A stretch of DNA of 64,000 bases from Winogradskya humida (GTDB lineage Bacteria > Actinomycetota > Actinomycetes > Mycobacteriales > Micromonosporaceae): positions 124,001 to 188,000 of the forward strand of contig NZ_BOMN01000086.1 of NCBI RefSeq assembly GCF_016862215.1. Reading direction: 5' to 3'. Below the pieces are notes generated by a model. That model saw only the letters and a program-made list of their open reading frames with translations. It was not told the origin of the DNA and ran no database searches. A program made the translations under genes and the position numbers. This document shows positions 7,843 to 16,682 of the stretch, piece by piece; within the stretch, counting starts at the first letter, position 1, and each line of letters starts with the position of its first letter.

Positions 7843-9194
7843 AACGCCAGGTCGGTGACGGAGAGCTGCGCGTTGCTGGTGGCGCAGACGAGCAGTTTCT
7901 CCGCCGCCTGACAGCCGTAGTCCTGGACCTGCGGGATGAGGCCGCGCATGGCCAGCGTGCCGGTGCGCTTGTCGAGCGCGGAGACGGCCGTCGCGCCGGG
8001 TGGTTGTGTGGTGCGGGTCATGGCGTACACCTGGTCGGATTCGTCGCTGTAGTTCCACACGAGCGTCGCTGTGCCCAGGTCGGTCAGGGTCGCACCGGTC
8101 CGGCCGTCGATCACGGAGTGCCGGGTGCCGTCCTGGTCCTCGTCGACCACGAGGCGGTCGTCGTAGAGCGGGAAGGCGTAGCCCCCGCCGGGTCGCTGCC
8201 AGCGCACCTGCCCGGTCACCGGGTCGTACCCCGTGATGCCGTTGTCGTCGTTGAGGCACATGACCGGCCCGCAGGCGTAGAAACCGCCGAAGGGCCGGCT
8301 GTCCAGCCGCCACAGCTCTCGCAGGGTCTCGGTGTCGTACGCGACGACCTGCCCCCGATCCCCGTCGACCGTCCGCAGGTACAGCGTGTGCTCCTCGACG
8401 CTCAGCTCGGTGGTCTGCTCCGAGGAGTCGGCGGCGGGCTGCCACGGGAGCCGCTGGGCCGCTACCACGTGCCCGTCCGCGAAGTCGAGCACCTCCACCA
8501 GCCCCGCCGCCGTCGCGGTGACGAGCCGGTCGGAGAGGACGCCGTTGGTCGTCACCCAGCTCCGCGCGCCGGAGCCCGTACGCGACCAGACCGTCACCCC
8601 GTCCCGCAACCCGACCACCCGCAACGAGCTGACGGTGCTGCCCTCGTCATTCCATTCGCCGAGCAGCACCCGCCCACCGCCGGACGAGAAGAACTCGCCG
8701 CGCAGCCGCCACAGCTCCTGGCCGGTGGCGGTGTCGAGAGCGATCGTGTCCCGGGTGTACTCGCGGGTGCCCTTGCTGCCGTCGGTGTTCTCGTACTCGA
8801 CCGTGGTGTCGGCGGCGGGCAGGGTGAGCACGCCGTCGGTGACCGAGCCGATCCACGTGGCGTCGTCCACGCCCCGCACGGACCACCTGGCGGTGCCTTT
8901 ACGCAGGTCGTAAGCAGTGAGGGAACGCTGCGCCCCATAACCGTCGCCCGAGGAGAGCACGTAGACGTTGCCACCCTCGGACGCGAACGAGTCGCTGCCG
9001 CCCTGCAGCGGGACGCTCCACAGCGTCACGGGCGCGTGGGACTCGGGCGGCTCCGAGCCGGTGACCGCGACGACGCACAGCACTGCGACCACGACGGCCA
9101 GGATCCGGATGTCACTCGGGCGGATCCGGCGCCGGGCGGGCGCGCGCGGCTCCTCGTCGTCCCCCGTGACGAGCCCCAGCTCGATGACGGCCAT
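7839..9194 (-). CDS. membrane-anchored PQQ-type beta-propeller protein A
   Basis: 451 residues from the ATG at 9194 (MAVIELG). A short Arg-rich cytoplasmic segment is followed by one membrane helix (about 28-47, IRILAVVVAVLCVVAV), then an extracellular seven- or eight-bladed beta-propeller. Blade signatures of the WxxPL, ALDTATGQELWRL and YDPVTGQVRWQ type recur, as in PQQ-dependent dehydrogenases and BamB, but I see no cofactor or catalytic residues, so enzyme activity is not claimed. It is a paralogue of the next gene (shared start motif AVIELGLV / TVIDLGVV, same layout) and begins one base after that gene's stop. Possible roles are cell-envelope scaffold or ligand sensor; the function is unknown. 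Confidence 0.8.
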   Translation of the reverse strand: MAVIELGLVTGDDEEPRAPARRRIRPSDIRILAVVVAVLCVVAVTGSEPPESHAPVTLWSVPLQGGSDSFASEGGNVYVLSSGDGYGAQRSLTAYDLRKGTARWSVRGVDDATWIGSVTDGVLTLPAADTTVEYENTDGSKGTREYTRDTIALDTATGQELWRLRGEFFSSGGGRVLLGEWNDEGSTVSSLRVVGLRDGVTVWSRTGSGARSWVTTNGVLSDRLVTATAAGLVEVLDFADGHVVAAQRLPWQPAADSSEQTTELSVEEHTLYLRTVDGDRGQVVAYDTETLRELWRLDSRPFGGFYACGPVMCLNDDNGITGYDPVTGQVRWQRPGGGYAFPLYDDRLVVDEDQDGTRHSVIDGRTGATLTDLGTATLVWNYSDESDQVYAMTRTTQPPGATAVSALDKRTGTLAMRGLIPQVQDYGCQAAEKLLVCATSNAQLSVTDLAF

Positions 9195-9195
9195 G

Positions 9196-10464
9196 TCAGC
9201 CAGCGTAGGCAAGGGTGACCAGGCGTGCGTCCGCCGTTGCGCAGATCAGCAGTTCTGCTCTGCTGTCGCAGCTGTAATCCATCAGCTGGCCGATCAGGCC
9301 GAGCAGGGTCGATCCGCCGGTGTGCTGGTCGAGGCGCCACACGGCGGTCTGTGCGAACGGGGTCACGGTGGTGGCCAGGACGTACACGGTCGCGGAGCCG
9401 TGGCTCGGCACCATCTTCGCCCGGGGCGTGCGGCTGACGACCGCGCCGCTCTCCGCGCTGAGCACCACCAGCTCGTCCGTGCCGAGCTCGCCGACGCTGG
9501 TGCCGACCCGGCCGCCGTCGAGGGGGTAGATGACGTTCGTGCGTGCCTGATACCAGCGCTGGATGCCGGTGGCCCGGTCCCATCCGCTGACCCCGGTGCC
9601 GTCGTAGCCGCACAGGACCGGGCCGCAGTCGACGATCCCGCCGTTGCCCAGGGCCACGGCGGCCCATTGCGGGCGCATCGTCGCGAGGTCGAACACCGTG
9701 ACCTTGTTCTGCTGCCGGAGGTCGTCGTAGTTCTCGACCACGAGGATGCCGTCCCGGGCGTTGATCCGGGAGGTCCCGGTCCAGGGGAGCGCTGCCTGTG
9801 CCACGAGCCGGCCGTCGGCGAGGGCGCGGACCTCGGCGTGACCGTCGCTGCCGACGGTGATGACCCGGCCCCGATCGGTTTCGGTAGACACCCATCCGTA
9901 CGGTGCGCTCCGTGACCACGCCTGGGCGCCGTCGCGCAGACCGACCACCCGCAGCGTCCGCACCGTTCTGGCGTTGGGTCCCCACTCGCTGAGCAGGACC
10001 AGGCCGTCGGAGAAGCCGGTCACCGCCCCGGGCAGGCGCCAGAGCTGCCGCCCGGTCGCCGTGTCCACCGCCACCGTCTCGCGCCCGAAAGAAGGCGGTG
10101 ACGTGGCGCCGAGCGCGATCAGCACGACGTCGCCGGCGGTCTCGCTGATGATCCGGGCCTCGTCCGGCACCGTGATGGTGGAACGGATCGCCCCGGTCCT
10201 CAGCGAATAGGTGATCAGCTGGTTGGGTGGGCCGTGGCGGAGCACGTGGATGGCGTCCTCGGCGGTCTGCACCTGGTCCAGGCCGTCGCTCAGCGGGATG
10301 CTCCACAGCGCGGTGAACGGCCCGGGTCGCGGCGGCGCCGACGCTGTGACGGTGAGGAGGCAGGCCACGGCGATGAGCCGGCCGAGGACAAGGAATCGAC
10401 GGGGGCGGGGCGCGGCCTTCTTGCCCGGGACAGCGCCGACGACGCCCAGGTCGATGACCGTCAC
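9196..10464 (-). CDS. membrane-anchored PQQ-type beta-propeller protein B
   Basis: 422 residues from the GTG at 10464, chosen because the product then starts VTVIDLGVVG, matching the start of its paralogue downstream, and because this GTG overlaps the stop of the upstream GGDEF gene (GTGA). One membrane helix (about 24-42) precedes a propeller with repeats such as AVDTATGRQLWRLPG and WDRATGIQRWYQ. Cysteines in VDCGPVLCGYD match FYACGPVMCLND of the paralogue, so a disulphide in the same blade is likely. The function is unknown. Translational coupling to a GGDEF protein hints at an envelope sensor linked to c-di-GMP output, which is inference only. Confidence 0.78.
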   Translation of the reverse strand: MTVIDLGVVGAVPGKKAAPRPRRFLVLGRLIAVACLLTVTASAPPRPGPFTALWSIPLSDGLDQVQTAEDAIHVLRHGPPNQLITYSLRTGAIRSTITVPDEARIISETAGDVVLIALGATSPPSFGRETVAVDTATGRQLWRLPGAVTGFSDGLVLLSEWGPNARTVRTLRVVGLRDGAQAWSRSAPYGWVSTETDRGRVITVGSDGHAEVRALADGRLVAQAALPWTGTSRINARDGILVVENYDDLRQQNKVTVFDLATMRPQWAAVALGNGGIVDCGPVLCGYDGTGVSGWDRATGIQRWYQARTNVIYPLDGGRVGTSVGELGTDELVVLSAESGAVVSRTPRAKMVPSHGSATVYVLATTVTPFAQTAVWRLDQHTGGSTLLGLIGQLMDYSCDSRAELLICATADARLVTLAYAG

Positions 10465-11966
10465 GCAGGTAGGCGGTTCCCTGCCGCGGCTGCCAGGGCG
10501 GCGCTGAGGCTGCGCCGGTCGGGGCCGACCTCGGACCAGCCCGCGGCCAGGCCGATCGGTGTGCCGGGGACGAGGACCTGCCAATTCTCGCCGGCCGCGG
10601 CGGCGCTGATCCGGCGGGAGACCTCGGCGGCCTGGGTCGGGCCGGCGCCGGGGAGCACGACCACGAACTCGTCACCGGCGAAGCGGGCCACGAAGTCCCC
10701 GCGGCGCATGACGCGGCTGACCACGCCGGCGATGCGCTGCAGCACCAGGTCGCCGCAGTGCCGGCCGTGCCGCGCGTTGACCGCGGTGAAACCGATCAGG
10801 TCGCAGACCCCGATCGCCGCTCGCTCGCCCCGGGCCAGCATCGCCGAGACGTAGCGTTCGAGCTGGCGGCGGTTGGGCAGGCCGGTAAGCGGGTCGGTGA
10901 GGGTCTCGTCGCCGTAGCGGCCGGCGTCGCGGTGGGTCTCCTGGGCGTCGAGGCGGGCCGCCACACCGTCGAGATATCCGTCGCGCAGGCGGTCGATGCG
11001 CTGCGCGGCGAGCCGGAACGCATAACGGTCGGCCGAGTGGGCGGCCTCGTGCTCACCGGCGACGGCGTAACAGATGCTGCGTAACCGGGCGGGCTCGGCG
11101 GGCCCGAGGATCTCCGGCGAGACGGGCACGGCGTCGAGCTTGCGCAAAGCCCGGGTGGGCCGGCCGGCGGCGATGTCGAGGCAGACGCCGCCGAGGTGGC
11201 GCAGGTCGCGGGAGCGCACGCTGTCGCCGCCGGTGTTGAGCAGGGCACCCGCGTCGGTCTCGGGGGTCTCGCCGAGGGCGGCCCGCCGGGCCAGGGCGTA
11301 GCCGTAGACCGGGCGGCTGCTGGGCCGCAGCCGGTCGGCGGCGCCGGTGGAGACATAGCGGGACAGCTCGACATCGATGTCACGCAGCACCCGCAGGCAG
11401 CCGTCGGTGTCGCCCTGGTGATCCAGCGAGACCGCGTTGCGCAGCCGGATGCCGGGAGCGAAGAACAGCTCAGGGGCCATCCCGGCACCGGCACCGACCT
11501 GGCGGGCCTGCTCGATCGCGGTCAGGGCGTGGCCGTGAAAGCCGAGGTAGGAATAGGCCATCGCGAGGTCGTGCCAGCCCCACGCGGTCTCGGTATCGCC
11601 GTCGGGCACGGCCGCGAGCGCACGGGAGGACTGCACGAGGTGGGTGACACCGCGGTCGAGGGCGCTCTGCAGATGGGCGCCCAAAGCCGCGAAGGCGTGC
11701 ATCTGGCCGCGCAGATAGGGGTCGGAGGTCTCGTAGACGGCGTTGCTGGCCAGTGTCATCGCGGTGGCGAACTCGGCGATGCGGCCGAGGTTGATCAGGG
11801 CGCCGAACCGCTGGACCAGGGCGTAGGCCCTGGTCATGGGGTCGGTCGTGACCTCGAGGACCTTGTCGAGGATGGCCAGCGCCTCGGCCGAGCGCCCGCC
11901 CTGCTGCAGGTCGCCGGCCCGCCGGAGGTCATCGACACAATCCGGTAGCTGGTCCAACCAGGTCAT
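10461..11966 (-). CDS. TPR-like repeat protein with C-terminal GGDEF domain
   Basis: Predicted soluble diguanylate cyclase-type regulator, 501 residues from the ATG at 11966; an upstream in-frame ATG at 12011 is possible, and neither has a clear ribosome site. The first ~350 residues are helical repeats of TPR style (for example GRSAEALAILDKVLEV, AWGWHDLAMAYSYLGFHGHAL). The GGDEF domain has DPLTGLPNRR and the inhibitory-site RRGD five residues before the active-site motif, which reads AGDEF. The first Gly to Ala change may weaken or keep cyclase activity. No membrane segment is visible. It overlaps the propeller gene by 4 bases and is divergent from prmC. Confidence 0.85.
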   Translation of the reverse strand: MTWLDQLPDCVDDLRRAGDLQQGGRSAEALAILDKVLEVTTDPMTRAYALVQRFGALINLGRIAEFATAMTLASNAVYETSDPYLRGQMHAFAALGAHLQSALDRGVTHLVQSSRALAAVPDGDTETAWGWHDLAMAYSYLGFHGHALTAIEQARQVGAGAGMAPELFFAPGIRLRNAVSLDHQGDTDGCLRVLRDIDVELSRYVSTGAADRLRPSSRPVYGYALARRAALGETPETDAGALLNTGGDSVRSRDLRHLGGVCLDIAAGRPTRALRKLDAVPVSPEILGPAEPARLRSICYAVAGEHEAAHSADRYAFRLAAQRIDRLRDGYLDGVAARLDAQETHRDAGRYGDETLTDPLTGLPNRRQLERYVSAMLARGERAAIGVCDLIGFTAVNARHGRHCGDLVLQRIAGVVSRVMRRGDFVARFAGDEFVVVLPGAGPTQAAEVSRRISAAAAGENWQVLVPGTPIGLAAGWSEVGPDRRSLSAALAAAAGNRLPA

Positions 11967-12064
11967 GAGACCGCCACGGCCATTCAGGCCCCTCCTGCCG
12001 ACGACGCTCATCGATCGACGACCCGGCCGGTCGTCGCCGCGATGCGACGTCTCATGATTATGCC

Positions 12065-12940
12065 GTGACACTCGCGCACGAACACCCCTCGGAGGGGACG
12101 GACCGGACTCGATTGAGCCCCGCTCTGGCGGCTGCCGCCAGACGTCTGGCTGAGGCCGGGGTCGAGTCGCCCCGCGTCGATGCCGAGTTGCTCGCCGCGC
12201 ACGTGCTCGGGGTGGGTCGCGGACGGCTGGTGCTCATCGACACCGTGCGCGGCGATGAGCTGCTTCGATACGAGGAACTGGTCGAGCTCCGGGCGCGGCG
12301 GGTGCCGCTCCAGCACGTGCTCGGCACGGCCGCTTTCCGGCATCTGGAGCTCAAGGTGGGCGACGGCGTCTTCGTGCCGCGGCCCGAGACCGAGTTGCTC
12401 GCGGGCTGGGGCATCGAGCACACCGCCGCGGGGGCGACGGTGGTGGATCTGTGCAGCGGGTCGGGCGCGATCGCCCTCTCGGTCGCCGACGAGGCCGAAC
12501 CCGCGCTGGTCATCGCCGTCGAGCGGTCACCCGAGGCCCTGGTCTATCTCCGGGACAATGCCAGACCCTTTGCCTCGGTACGCGTAGAGCCCGGCGACGT
12601 CACCGATCCGAACCTGCTCAGCGATCTCCACGGCCGCGTCGACGTGCTGCTCTGCAACCCGCCGTACGTGCCTGAGGGAACGCCGGTGCCCCCGGAGGTC
12701 GCCGACCACGACCGGGCGATGGCGGTCTTCGGCGGCGCGGACGGCCTCAGCGTGATCCGACCGGTCATCAAGCTCGCCGCGGCCCTGCTGCGTTCCGGTG
12801 GCGTGGTCGGCATCGAGCACGACGACGTACACGGCGACGACGTCCCGGCGCTGCTCCGCGCGGATGGTCGTTTTACCGACGTAATCGGGCATATCGATCT
12901 GACCGATCGCCCAAGATTTGCGACAGCCCGCCGCGTGTAA
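12065..12940 (+). CDS. prmC: peptide chain release factor N5-glutamine methyltransferase
   Basis: SAM-dependent methyltransferase that methylates the GGQ glutamine of release factors. 291 residues from a GTG. The N-terminal helical domain binds the release factor (AAARRLAEAGVESPRVDAELL); the C-terminal Rossmann fold carries VVDLCSGSGAIAL (SAM loop) and the catalytic NPPY (LLCNPPYVPE). In many actinobacteria prmC directly follows prfA; here 4.2 kb of minus-strand genes intervene. Confidence 0.95.
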   Translation: MTLAHEHPSEGTDRTRLSPALAAAARRLAEAGVESPRVDAELLAAHVLGVGRGRLVLIDTVRGDELLRYEELVELRARRVPLQHVLGTAAFRHLELKVGDGVFVPRPETELLAGWGIEHTAAGATVVDLCSGSGAIALSVADEAEPALVIAVERSPEALVYLRDNARPFASVRVEPGDVTDPNLLSDLHGRVDVLLCNPPYVPEGTPVPPEVADHDRAMAVFGGADGLSVIRPVIKLAAALLRSGGVVGIEHDDVHGDDVPALLRADGRFTDVIGHIDLTDRPRFATARRV

Positions 12941-12974
12941 GCCTGGTTACAGGCAGCGTGGCAGACTGCATCGT

Positions 12975-13622
12975 GTGATGCTCTATGACTGCCGGGCCGT
13001 TGCCGAGCGGGACCGTGGCATAGCCGCGGCCGTTGAGGCGGTCAAGAGCGGCGAACTCGTCGTCATGCCCACCGACACGGTCTACGGCGTGGGCGCGGAG
13101 GCGTTCACCCCGCACGCGGTCACCGCGCTGCAGACCGCGCGGGGTGTGGACCGCCGGGTGCCGCCGCCGGTGCTGGTCGGTTCCCGGCACACCCTGGACG
13201 GCCTGGTCTACTCGCTGCCCAAGGCGGCGCGCGAGCTGGCCGACGCGTTCTGGCCGGGCGCGCTGACGATCATCGTCGAGCACTCGCCGAGCCTGCAGTG
13301 GGATCTCGGGGAGACCGGCGGCAAGGTCGCGGTGCGGATGCCGCTGCACCCGGTGGCCCTCGAGGTGCTGCGCGAGATCGGCCCGATGGCGGTCACCACC
13401 GCGAACAAGGCCGGTCAGCCCGCGCCGGTCACCGCCGAGGAGGCGCGCGACCAGCTGGAGTACGCCGTCCGCATCTACCTCGAGGCCGGGGTCGCCCACG
13501 ATCCGGCGCCGAGCACGATCGTCGACGTCACCGGCGACGTGCCGCGGGTGCTGCGGGAGGGCGCGCTGGCGTTCGAGAAGCTGCGCGACGTCGTCCCGGA
13601 CATCCAGCCGGCGGGATCCTGA
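12975..13622 (+). CDS. YrdC/Sua5-family protein, single domain
   Basis: About 215 residues; either the GTG at 12975 or the adjacent ATG at 12978 starts it. The YrdC fold is clear: VVMPTDTVYGVGAEAF, FWPGALTIIVE, KVAVRMPLHPVALEVLREIGPMAVTTANKAGQPAP and STIVDVTGDVPRVLREGA. The family makes threonylcarbamoyl-adenylate for the t6A modification of ANN-decoding tRNAs. Relative to the second copy at 14245 it lacks the Sua5 C-terminal domain, has ARGVDRRVPPPVLV in place of the RLKNRPSWNPLIVH substrate loop, and NKAGQPA where the longer one has APSANRS. This is the usual actinobacterial gene after prmC. Which of the two copies supplies the synthase is unclear. Confidence 0.88.
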   Translation: MMLYDCRAVAERDRGIAAAVEAVKSGELVVMPTDTVYGVGAEAFTPHAVTALQTARGVDRRVPPPVLVGSRHTLDGLVYSLPKAARELADAFWPGALTIIVEHSPSLQWDLGETGGKVAVRMPLHPVALEVLREIGPMAVTTANKAGQPAPVTAEEARDQLEYAVRIYLEAGVAHDPAPSTIVDVTGDVPRVLREGALAFEKLRDVVPDIQPAGS

Positions 13623-13624
13623 TC

Positions 13625-14248
13625 ATGGCTTTCACCGTGCTGCACGTCTGCATGGGCAACATCTGCCGGTCGCCGATGGCCGAGCGGCTGCTGGTGCTCG
13701 CCGCGCAGCAGCGCCTCGGCAAACAGGACCCCGACGCGGATCTCGACGACCTGCTGGTCAGCCGGAGTGCCGGCACGGGTGGCTGGCACGAGGGCGAGGA
13801 GATGAACCCGCCCGCGGCGCGGCAGATCCGGCTGCGTGGTGCCAGCACCGACGGCTTCACCGCCCGCAAGCTCACCGGTGCCCAGCTGGCCGAGGCCGAT
13901 CTGGTGCTGACCGCGACGGCGGACCAGAGCGACTACGTGCACGCGCTGCTGCCGGGGGCTTCCAGCCGTACGTTTGTCCTCGGTCACTTCGCCCGTCTGC
14001 TGCGTGACCTCGACCCCAAGGGCCTGCCGGCCGGGGGCACCGACCCGGAGTCGTTCGCGGCCCGTGCGGCAGCCCTGGTCGAGGCCGCCGACAGCCTGCG
14101 TGCAGACGGCGACCCGCTGCCCGCCGACGACCTCGACGACCCCTGGGGCCGTGGCGACCAGACCTTCCAGCGCATCGGCGACGACATCGAGGAGTCGCTG
14201 TTCCCGCTGGTCGACGTCCTGCTTCCGGGAGCACCGAGGTCCGCGTGA
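13625..14248 (+). CDS. low-molecular-weight protein tyrosine phosphatase
   Basis: 207 residues. The P-loop CX5R is near the N-terminus: VLHVCMGNICRSP, Cys9 nucleophile and Arg15. The distal acid loop is probably DDPWGRGDQTF with DDPW providing the general acid. It is slightly longer than the typical 150-160 residues owing to a central insert (RLLRDLDPKGLPAGGTDP). It starts 2 bases after the YrdC gene stop and overlaps the next gene by 4 bases (GTGA), so all three are co-translated. It is likely to act on arginine- or tyrosine-phosphorylated proteins; the substrate is unknown. Confidence 0.92.
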   Translation: MAFTVLHVCMGNICRSPMAERLLVLAAQQRLGKQDPDADLDDLLVSRSAGTGGWHEGEEMNPPAARQIRLRGASTDGFTARKLTGAQLAEADLVLTATADQSDYVHALLPGASSRTFVLGHFARLLRDLDPKGLPAGGTDPESFAARAAALVEAADSLRADGDPLPADDLDDPWGRGDQTFQRIGDDIEESLFPLVDVLLPGAPRSA

Positions 14249-15162
14249 TCGTCGCACCCGACGCCGACGGGATCCGTCGCGCCGCCGAGCTCCTGCGCGC
14301 CGGTTCGGTCGTCGCGTTTCCTACCGAGACCGTCTACGGCCTCGGCGCCGACGCTTTCAACGAGAAAGCCGTCGCGGAGATCTACCGGCTCAAGAACCGC
14401 CCGTCCTGGAACCCGCTGATCGTGCACGTCGCCGATGTCACCGCCGCCCGGGCGCTCGCGAAGACGTGGCCGGACATCGCGAACGAGCTCGCCGCCCAGT
14501 TCTGGCCCGGCCCGCTGACCCTGGTGCTGGAGAGCGCGACGCAGGGCACGATCGCGGTCCGGGTGCCGGCCCACGAGGTCGCCCGCAAGCTGCTCGACGC
14601 CTCCGGTCTGGCCCTGGCCGCCCCGAGCGCCAACCGTTCCGAGGGCATCTCCCCGACGACCGCCCAGCACGTGCTGCGCAGCCTGCCGGAGGTGCCGCTG
14701 GTGCTGGACGGCGGCCCGGCGTCCTGGGGGATCGAGTCGACCGTGCTAGACGTGACGGGGGAGATCCCGCGGTTGCTGCGGCCCGGTGCGCTCGCGCTGC
14801 GCGACATCCGCGAGGTGACAGGCTCGGTGGCGCTGCCCGACGAGGTCGTCGACGGCACCGAGCGGTCCTCACCGGGCATGAGCAAGCGGCATTACTCCCC
14901 CCGCGCCCGGCTGATCCTCACCGATGACGTCCGGGACGTGAAGGACGCCGAGGAGCCGGTCGGGATCCTGACCTACGAGACCGAGGACATGCGGGACGCG
15001 GAGATGCTCAGCATCGACCCCCGTGAGTACGCCGCCGACCTCTACGCCGCCCTGCACCGCCTCGACGACCGCGGGGTCGCCACGATCATCGTGAAGAGCC
15101 CGCCGGCGACCGAGGATTGGCTGGCCGTCCGGGACCGCCTGAGCCGGGCGGCTGCTTCATGA
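14245..15162 (+). CDS. sua5: threonylcarbamoyl-AMP synthase, two-domain Sua5 type
   Basis: 305 residues: YrdC domain (about 1-205) with the KxR-type substrate loop IYRLKNRPSWNPLIVH, VVAFPTETVYGLGADAF and LALAAPSANRSEGISPT, joined through SSPGMSKRHYSPRARL (the linker motif typical of Sua5) to a C-terminal Sua5 domain. It forms L-threonylcarbamoyl-AMP from threonine, bicarbonate and ATP for tRNA t6A37. GTG start overlapping the phosphatase stop. Its 3' end overlaps the convergent reductase gene by 77 bases. Confidence 0.93.
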   Translation: MIVAPDADGIRRAAELLRAGSVVAFPTETVYGLGADAFNEKAVAEIYRLKNRPSWNPLIVHVADVTAARALAKTWPDIANELAAQFWPGPLTLVLESATQGTIAVRVPAHEVARKLLDASGLALAAPSANRSEGISPTTAQHVLRSLPEVPLVLDGGPASWGIESTVLDVTGEIPRLLRPGALALRDIREVTGSVALPDEVVDGTERSSPGMSKRHYSPRARLILTDDVRDVKDAEEPVGILTYETEDMRDAEMLSIDPREYAADLYAALHRLDDRGVATIIVKSPPATEDWLAVRDRLSRAAAS

Positions 15163-16603
15163 GGGCACCCCGCGCGATGTTGCGGGCCATGCCGCTGAAG
15201 ATGATCCCGTGGAACGGCAGCACGCTCGCCCAGTAGGCGTGACCGGCTAGGCCGCGGGGCACGAACAGGGCCCGCTGGCGGTAGAGCGAGGTGCCGTCGG
15301 GGCGCGGTTCGGCGTACATCTCGAGCCAGGCCTTGCCCGGAACCTTCATCTCGGCCCGCAACCGCAACAGGCGCCCGGGGTTGATCTCCTCCACCCGCCA
15401 GAAGTCCAGCGCCTCGCCGACGTAGAGGCGGTCGCGGTCGCGCCGGCCGCGGCGTAGCCCGACCCCGCCGACCATGCGGTCCAGCCAGCCGCGCACGGCC
15501 CAGGCGAGCGGGAACGAGTACCAGCCGTTCTCACCGCCGACGCCCTCGATGACCCGCCACAGCGCCTCGACGGGGGCGTTCACCTCGGTGCAGCGCTCGT
15601 CCTTGTAGATCGTGCCGCCGGTCCACGAGGGGTCGCTGGGCAGTGGCTCGGCGGCCGCGTCCCGCCCGGAGGCGTTCGACCATCGGGTCTCGACCTCGTC
15701 GTCGCGGATCTTGCCCAGCGCGACCCGGACGGCCTCGTCGATGCCCAGCAGCCCCTCGTCGGGCACGTACTCCGCGATGTCGTGCTCGTGGGTGATCGCC
15801 TCGTGGATCAGGCTGGCCACCAGCGGCCGCGCGATCGAGTTGGGCACGGGGGTGATGGCACCGACCCAGTGCGCCGACAGCCACGGGCTGAGCGGGCGCA
15901 GCGGCACGATGATCCGGCGGCGCAGCCCGGCGGCCCGCGCGTAGCTCTGCATCATCTCGCCATAGGTCAGCACGTCACGCCCGCCGATGTCGAAGCCCCG
16001 GTTGAGCTCGCCGGGCAGCTCCGCGACGGCGATCAGATAGCGCAACACGTCGCGTACCGCGATCGGCTGGATCCGGTTGCGCACCCAGCGCGGCGTGACC
16101 ATCACCGGCAGCCGCTCGGTCAGATAGCGCAGCATCTCGAAGGAGGCCGAGCCGGAGCCGATGATCACCGGCGCCCGCAGCACCACGGTCGGCACGCCGC
16201 TCTCCAGCAGGATCTTCGCCACCTCGGCGCGCGACCGCAGATGTGCCGACGGCTGCTCGTCGGCCGGCGGCTCCGGGCCACCGAGATAAACGATCCTTTT
16301 GACCTTTTTCTCGTACGCCGCCCGCGCGAAATTCGTGGCCGCCTCCCGATCCAGCCGCTCAAAATCGGGCTGGCCGAGCGAATGCACGAGGAAATAGGCG
16401 ACATCCACGCCCTCGAGTGCCGGAAGCAGTGTCGCGGGGTCGGAAAGGTCGCCCTCGACGATTTCCGCATCATGTGCCCACGGGACGTCGCGCAGCCGGG
16501 CGGCGCTGCGGGACAGTGCTCGCACCTCATGACCGGCTGCCATCAATCGGGGTGCGAGCCGCCCGCCGATATACCCCGTGGCTCCAGTTACCAGACAACG
16601 CAT
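15086..16603 (-). CDS. NAD(P)-binding epimerase/reductase with C-terminal DUF2867-like domain
   Basis: 505 residues. The N-terminal atypical short-chain dehydrogenase fold starts MRCLVTGATGYIGGRLAPRL (dinucleotide motif GATGYIG) and extends to about residue 300, with YFLVHSLG and KRIVYLGG strands. The C-terminal part (about 325-480; TIYKDERCTEVNAPVEALWRVI, then GWYSFPLAWAVRGWLD) resembles the SRPBCC-like DUF2867 domain that often follows NmrA-type reductases. Substrate unknown. The last 26 codons run into the end of sua5 on the other strand; the Pro/Gly-rich tail there may not be functional. Confidence 0.85.
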   Translation of the reverse strand: MRCLVTGATGYIGGRLAPRLMAAGHEVRALSRSAARLRDVPWAHDAEIVEGDLSDPATLLPALEGVDVAYFLVHSLGQPDFERLDREAATNFARAAYEKKVKRIVYLGGPEPPADEQPSAHLRSRAEVAKILLESGVPTVVLRAPVIIGSGSASFEMLRYLTERLPVMVTPRWVRNRIQPIAVRDVLRYLIAVAELPGELNRGFDIGGRDVLTYGEMMQSYARAAGLRRRIIVPLRPLSPWLSAHWVGAITPVPNSIARPLVASLIHEAITHEHDIAEYVPDEGLLGIDEAVRVALGKIRDDEVETRWSNASGRDAAAEPLPSDPSWTGGTIYKDERCTEVNAPVEALWRVIEGVGGENGWYSFPLAWAVRGWLDRMVGGVGLRRGRRDRDRLYVGEALDFWRVEEINPGRLLRLRAEMKVPGKAWLEMYAEPRPDGTSLYRQRALFVPRGLAGHAYWASVLPFHGIIFSGMARNIARGALMKQPPGSGGPGRPANPRSPAGSSR

Positions 16604-16682
16604 ACCACTGTGTGCCCGCAGGCAGCGGCCCTAAGCAATATGCTTTTGCGAGGGAGCGTTGCGCCAACTTAGGGAGTGCGCC

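Noticed and set aside
9857..10210. Plus-strand frames within the propeller genes
   Set aside because: Shadow frames opposite well-supported genes.
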